NCBI GenBank assembly: GCA_014529385.2
Contig: CM043970.1
Coordinates: 42,091,279 to 42,155,278 of the forward strand
DNA length: 64,000 bases
Reading direction: 5' to 3'
Source of the DNA: Adiantum capillus-veneris
Taxonomy: Eukaryota; Streptophyta; Polypodiopsida; Polypodiales; Pteridaceae
Translations under genes and position numbers: made by a program
The notes under the pieces: model-generated
What the model was told of the DNA's origin: nothing
Database searches by the model: none
What the model saw: only the letters and a program-made list of their open reading frames with translations
Shown: positions 59,676-64,000 of the stretch, piece after piece
Layout of the letters: each line of letters opens with the position of its first letter
How positions within the stretch are numbered: position 1 is the first letter of the stretch

Positions 59676-62600
59676 TCATAATTGAATCTGCATTCTCATT
59701 GGTTGGTTTGTCCTTCTTTGTGAAGAATCCATTATCTGTTTGACTCTCCAAGTAGGCCTGTTGATAGGAGTCTTTGATGTTGTTGTAGGCCTTTGTTCAC
59801 TGTCGAAATTTTGCTTTCGACTAGGGGCATTGGAAGACTTAGGAATCCAAATCTCTTCATGACCTTTGTATCTCTTTTGTTGACTTTGCTTCGCTTTAGG
59901 TCTTGTTGAGTTCTTGAGATCTTCATGCAAGTTTGGTGTAGTTGCAGTTGGCTTGTGGTTGACTGGTAGCCAAATCTTTGTATAACCTATGTAGAATCCT
60001 TGTCCAAGAGGAAGATTATCATCATTCAATGTTGTTATGTTGTATATCTGCTTCTTAGGTATCGTAGGATATTGTTGAGGTTGATACCTTGTGGGCCTTC
60101 TTTCTTGGGAGGGGACTTAAAGTTACTTCATATGCTCTGCCATATCTGTATATTACCTCCATAGTACTCGCGTTCTTTTAAGCTCCATTGTGATGCTATC
60201 CATCCCATGTGTTTGCCTTTATATGTTGATTTTCTGTCTTTAATCCAAACCGGATCATTGACTTTGACTAAACTGCTCGGAACAAACACTTTCTTGAATT
60301 CCCTTTTCTTTCTTGAGTACTAGGCTGATGTATCTTTGCTTTTCTGGGTGTCTCCTTAGAGGGTTCAATTGGGTCAGCAATTGACTTGAAGTTTTGAAAG
60401 CCTGACTTGCTTGAAGAAGCTGATCCATGAGGGTTCTTTGATGTAGAGGCATATGCGGTCACACCTTCTTTGCTAATCGATGGAGGGTCCACTTTAGCTT
60501 TACCTTTGTCTGCAAGATTTTCCTTTGATTCTTCTGACTTCTACGACTCTGAATATAGTATTAGTGGTACCTGTAAATGTTGTTGGCCACCTCTTAGAGA
60601 AGAGAGTATTAGCATTGTATCTTCTTTGTAGGCCTTGTGTTGATCTAACCACTGATGTCCAATGATGACATCTACAAGCATTTCCTTAGAAGACTTCACC
60701 TGAAACTTCACCTACTCTTCATGATTTTGGATGCTAAGGGTAGCAACCATTTCTTCTTCACTTGTAGCCTCACCCATGATTTCCTTGTTATCTGGCTTGC
60801 TCTGAGTAATCTCTAGAATGCTTTGGATGTTGTCTACAACCATATTGCAATTTGCTTCTTTATCCAGTAGAGCATTGCATCTGACACTTGCTCCTTTTGT
60901 ACTGATAAGAACTATAGCTATTCTCATTGCTGGTTCTATTGAAGATCTTTGTCCTGCTTTTGCCATGGTCGCATCTGGATCTAATTGTGTCTTTATAGAA
61001 GGTGGCAGAGACTCTGTTTTCCAATCTGAATTGCATCAGCTGATTCAGCTGGCAATGTTTGGATCTTTGGACTTCCTATTTCTTCCTGGTTGTCTGCAAC
61101 CTTGGTCTTCTTTACCTCTGTCTTTGGTGGCATTCTTTGCTCAATAGCTTTTGTGGTTGCTCTTTGCTCTGTTTGATCTGCACTTGCTATTGCCTGATTT
61201 GCTTTAAGCTCTACTGAAGTTCTATTTGATGGAGATGAATCATCTTCAATAAGCTTTGCTTTGGCATCGGTCTCCATTTTAACTGTTGTTGAGGACTTTT
61301 TGTTGTCGTCCGCGGGTGACCAGTCTTGGTCTTCATTATTGGTTCTCTCTGAAGAATGATTTTGTTTGCATTATGTATCTCTAACATCTTCTGGGCCATT
61401 GGCATCCCATTATGACGTCATCTGGCATATCCTTTGTTGTAATCACATGGAATTACGCTACGATGATCTATGAACTTACTTCAATGGTGGTGGAGATGAT
61501 TCCCCAGCATTCTGCTCATTTGTTTTCTGATATGCTCACAAATTCAGGAGCATCTTCCAACTATGGTTGTCCACATCTCTTCCAAGTGCAAAAAGACATG
61601 AGGTCTTGTCTAGTTGAAAATCTAGCTTTACTTCTCTTGACAGCTTTTCTTCGTTCTCACCAACAATGTTGCACTTGATCGTCTCTTTTTCTATATTGAC
61701 TGTTTTTGTTGTGGCAGTGTCCTTTGGTTGAGCTTTATCTGCATTTTCTTTGCTTTGATCACTTGCTTCAATTGATGTTGACTCGTATGACTGTGATACT
61801 GCACTTTTTGCTTGTAATTGTTGAGCATTGTCCACTTGCATTTGGGTACTCTTTGGAGGAGATTTTGGTGCTGACCTTTGCATAGCTTTCTGGACTTTAG
61901 CTCCCATTAATTTTGACTTTTCTGTCACCTGCTCTGGCAGCTTGAGGCTTTGCATCATCTTTAGATAGTCTTTGACTTCAGTCGTACCATCCATAGGGGT
62001 TTGTACAAGGTCATGATCTTGCTGATATTTGTTATCATGTGCATCTTGATATGCATATGTGAGCTTGGTCACATGTAACAGTTTGAACACTATGGGATTT
62101 GTTGGCTTTTGACTTTGATTTGTGGAGATCAAATGAAACTTCTATCCTTGATGATCTTCATATAAGCATTTGTCTGCAGATTCTGAGGAAATCTGGGTCA
62201 TTTGGAAACTTCCAACAACCATATGATCTTTCAATGGTTTTTGCTTTGAAGAAATTTGTTGGCTAGAAGCCCTAGGGATTATAACTGGTGTAGCATTTCC
62301 TTGTACATAAGCTGATTTTGATGGATTTATAGCTCTCCCCTTCCGAGGGTGATCACTATAACCGGCTTCATTGTAAGAGTTCAAAATTGTTTGGTTCTGG
62401 TTTAGTCTCATCTTTTGAGACTGTGAAGGCACACTTTGGTTAGCACTGTTGATGTTTGATATTTGTAAACCTTCTGCATAGTTTTGTATATATCTCCGTG
62501 AAACATGACAAATTATTCCCCAAGTCAAGCTGTAGATAGCATTATCTTTGCCCTGATACATATTGTCTATCCCATGGGTCTCCTATGATATGATCTTCTG

Positions 62601-63894
62601 TGGTTTCAGGACCCAAGGCATCATAGATGCTAGACTCTGTCTATATCTACTACTGTTTTGGTCAATGTATATGTTCGTTTGGTCACAACATCGAAGTTTA
62701 ATTTCCGATGGAGGAGAGTTTGGCTCTGAACAGATTTTTGGGTTCACTCTGTTAATATCCTTCAGCTCTAGAGAGGATGGGCTATAATATATTATTTCCT
62801 CCGAAATGAACCATCCTTTCCGATCTATCACTGGACATACTTCTATGAGCTGGTATGTGGGCTGCTCAAACACTAGTTGATCCTTTTTGTAGAGTTTCCC
62901 ATTCTAGTCTACATAGTGTGCATATGAATTATGTGTATCATACAATGCTAACAGCATTCTGTTTGCTGTGTTCCTTAGACTCGTGAATGATTGCACACTT
63001 GTGGAAGTGGATGCAAAATCATTTGCAAACCTAACAGTCTTTTCAACATTCGGTGATATCTAGACATCTTGACGAAATTCATGTAAGAATTTGTTGTTCA
63101 AAGAATCAATTTTAAGTTTTTCAGGTGCCTGTGCATCTTTATGCTGATTTTGAATTTGCAGTGCTTTTACTAGTGCTTCTAACGATAATGCAAAATCATT
63201 CGATTGCATTAAAAGTGACGAGTTAAATGCACTTACATCAAGACTTGCATTTCCAATTTTTGTTGTACCTTGCTTGGCGGTTGATGTGTCCTTGTTGTCT
63301 GGATTTCTTGGACAATCTTCAAAAAAATATCTACCTTTTCTTCCACAATCTAAGCAATACGCCATGACTGGTGGTATTTCATTTGGTTCTGTCATGTCAA
63401 GCTCTAGCTGAGAAGCTTCTGTTTCTATGCTTGCCAAGTTGTTGACATTTTCTTTTAAAACACTGAGCATCAAGTTGTAGAATGCTCCATCTTGACCTTT
63501 GTATCGTCTTTGACCTGGTTCTCCAATTAGATTGGCTTCTATTGGCTGATCTGTTGGATCTTGCAATTTTGGTTCTCGACTATAGATCTGACCTTGTGTA
63601 ATCCATGTACAATGATCCTGATTGCATATGCACCAACTGTATGTTTTGCTAGCTTGTGGAAATTTCTAGATAAACACTGGGGTTAACTTTCTGAACTTCT
63701 ATCTGCACTTCATCTTTGAGCTTGCAATACCTGGCTCCACTAAAGTCTGTGAACATCTGGGAGTTCTCAAAATCTGGCTTTACTCTGATCAATAGGATCT
63801 TGGCTCCTGTGTTGCTTTTGTTGCTCATAAGATACCTATGACCTTCTGAATCTGTGTACAAAAATTTATCCCCATTGTAGCCATATAGCTGCAA
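59676..63894 (-). pseudogene. gag-protease-W[IVL]P polyprotein of retroelement copy R
   Basis: A chain of minus-strand segments in changing frames: 63894-63649 (YGYNGDKFLYTDSEGHRYLM), 63566-63060 (CLDCGRKGRYFFEDC, where the knuckle His is Tyr), 62873-62583, 62561-62142, 62132-61536, 61405-60993, 60966-60712 (NALLDKEANCNMVV, a retropepsin site whose DTG has become DKE), then DVIIGHQWLDQHK-type sequence at about 60660, and a tail with GWIASQW, IWIPK and IWLPV near 60220-59960. So gag, protease and a W-[IVL]-P domain, but no reverse transcriptase. Altered active-site and knuckle residues and frame breaks mark it as dead. Confidence 0.65.
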
Positions 63895-64000
63895 AATTTT
63901 CTATGTTGCAGTTGTACCGATGTTGTCACTACTACTAGCTTGCTCGGTTATACTTGAACCCACAACTCAATTTGAGTCCATGTTGGATGGTTCTGTAAAA
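63895..64000 (-). other. Start of the copy R leader
   Basis: Matches 1462-1560 of copy L, including the short ATG-GAC-TCA-AAT-TGA frame. The element continues past the window edge. Confidence 0.5.

Overview
The window looks like transposon-rich nuclear DNA of a land plant with a large genome. It holds an intact BAHD acyltransferase gene with a GT-AG intron, pseudogenes of an RGG/HABP4-type RNA-binding protein and a PPR protein, Ty3/gypsy-type retroelements primed by tRNA-Asp, a CACTA element, a hAT element, and long CT/CA/TA microsatellites. A fern is possible, but the sequence alone does not settle it. No prokaryotic operons or CRISPR arrays are seen.

Layout. The two window edges belong to two copies of one minus-strand retroelement family: copy L (1-2302 plus 24572-26112, ending in its 5' LTR) and copy R (57377-64000, starting with its 3' LTR). 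Copy L is split by a 22.3-kb CACTA-type DNA transposon (2306-24568) with CACTACAACA termini and a TGT/TGT 3-bp target duplication. That transposon is itself split by a 6.0-kb LTR retrotransposon (3101-9100, ATTAG/ATTAG duplication). From 26113 to 34233 lie a truncated gag element, simple repeats, the RGG and PPR pseudogenes and the BAHD gene. From 34984 to 46412 a hAT transposase gene is split by a second, 8.9-kb copy of the same non-autonomous LTR family (37036-45954, AATTG/AATTG). From 47160 to 57376 are decayed Ty3/gypsy reverse transcriptase and integrase remnants and LTR-like sequence.

The most striking content is inside the CACTA-type element. Two plus-strand accessory genes (10208-11548 and 11794-13371) converge with two minus-strand genes on a tandem array of six 165-bp hairpins (13551-16680). 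The minus-strand genes are a divergent DDE-like transposase in four exons (17875-20822) and, 139 bp downstream of it, an intronless 298-codon protein. This protein begins with the exact N-terminus of histone H3 (MARTKQTA), continues through a basic linker of about 190 residues, and ends in a near-complete H3 histone fold. A mobile element carrying its own histone H3-like protein with a preserved H3K4 tail motif is the prime candidate for a new system. One hairpin of the array has been split by a 208-bp insert carrying the 5S rRNA internal promoter region.

Both full-length LTR elements and copy R encode gag and aspartic protease followed by a domain with repeated W-[IVL]-P-K motifs, and no reverse transcriptase or integrase. 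They must therefore be mobilised in trans.
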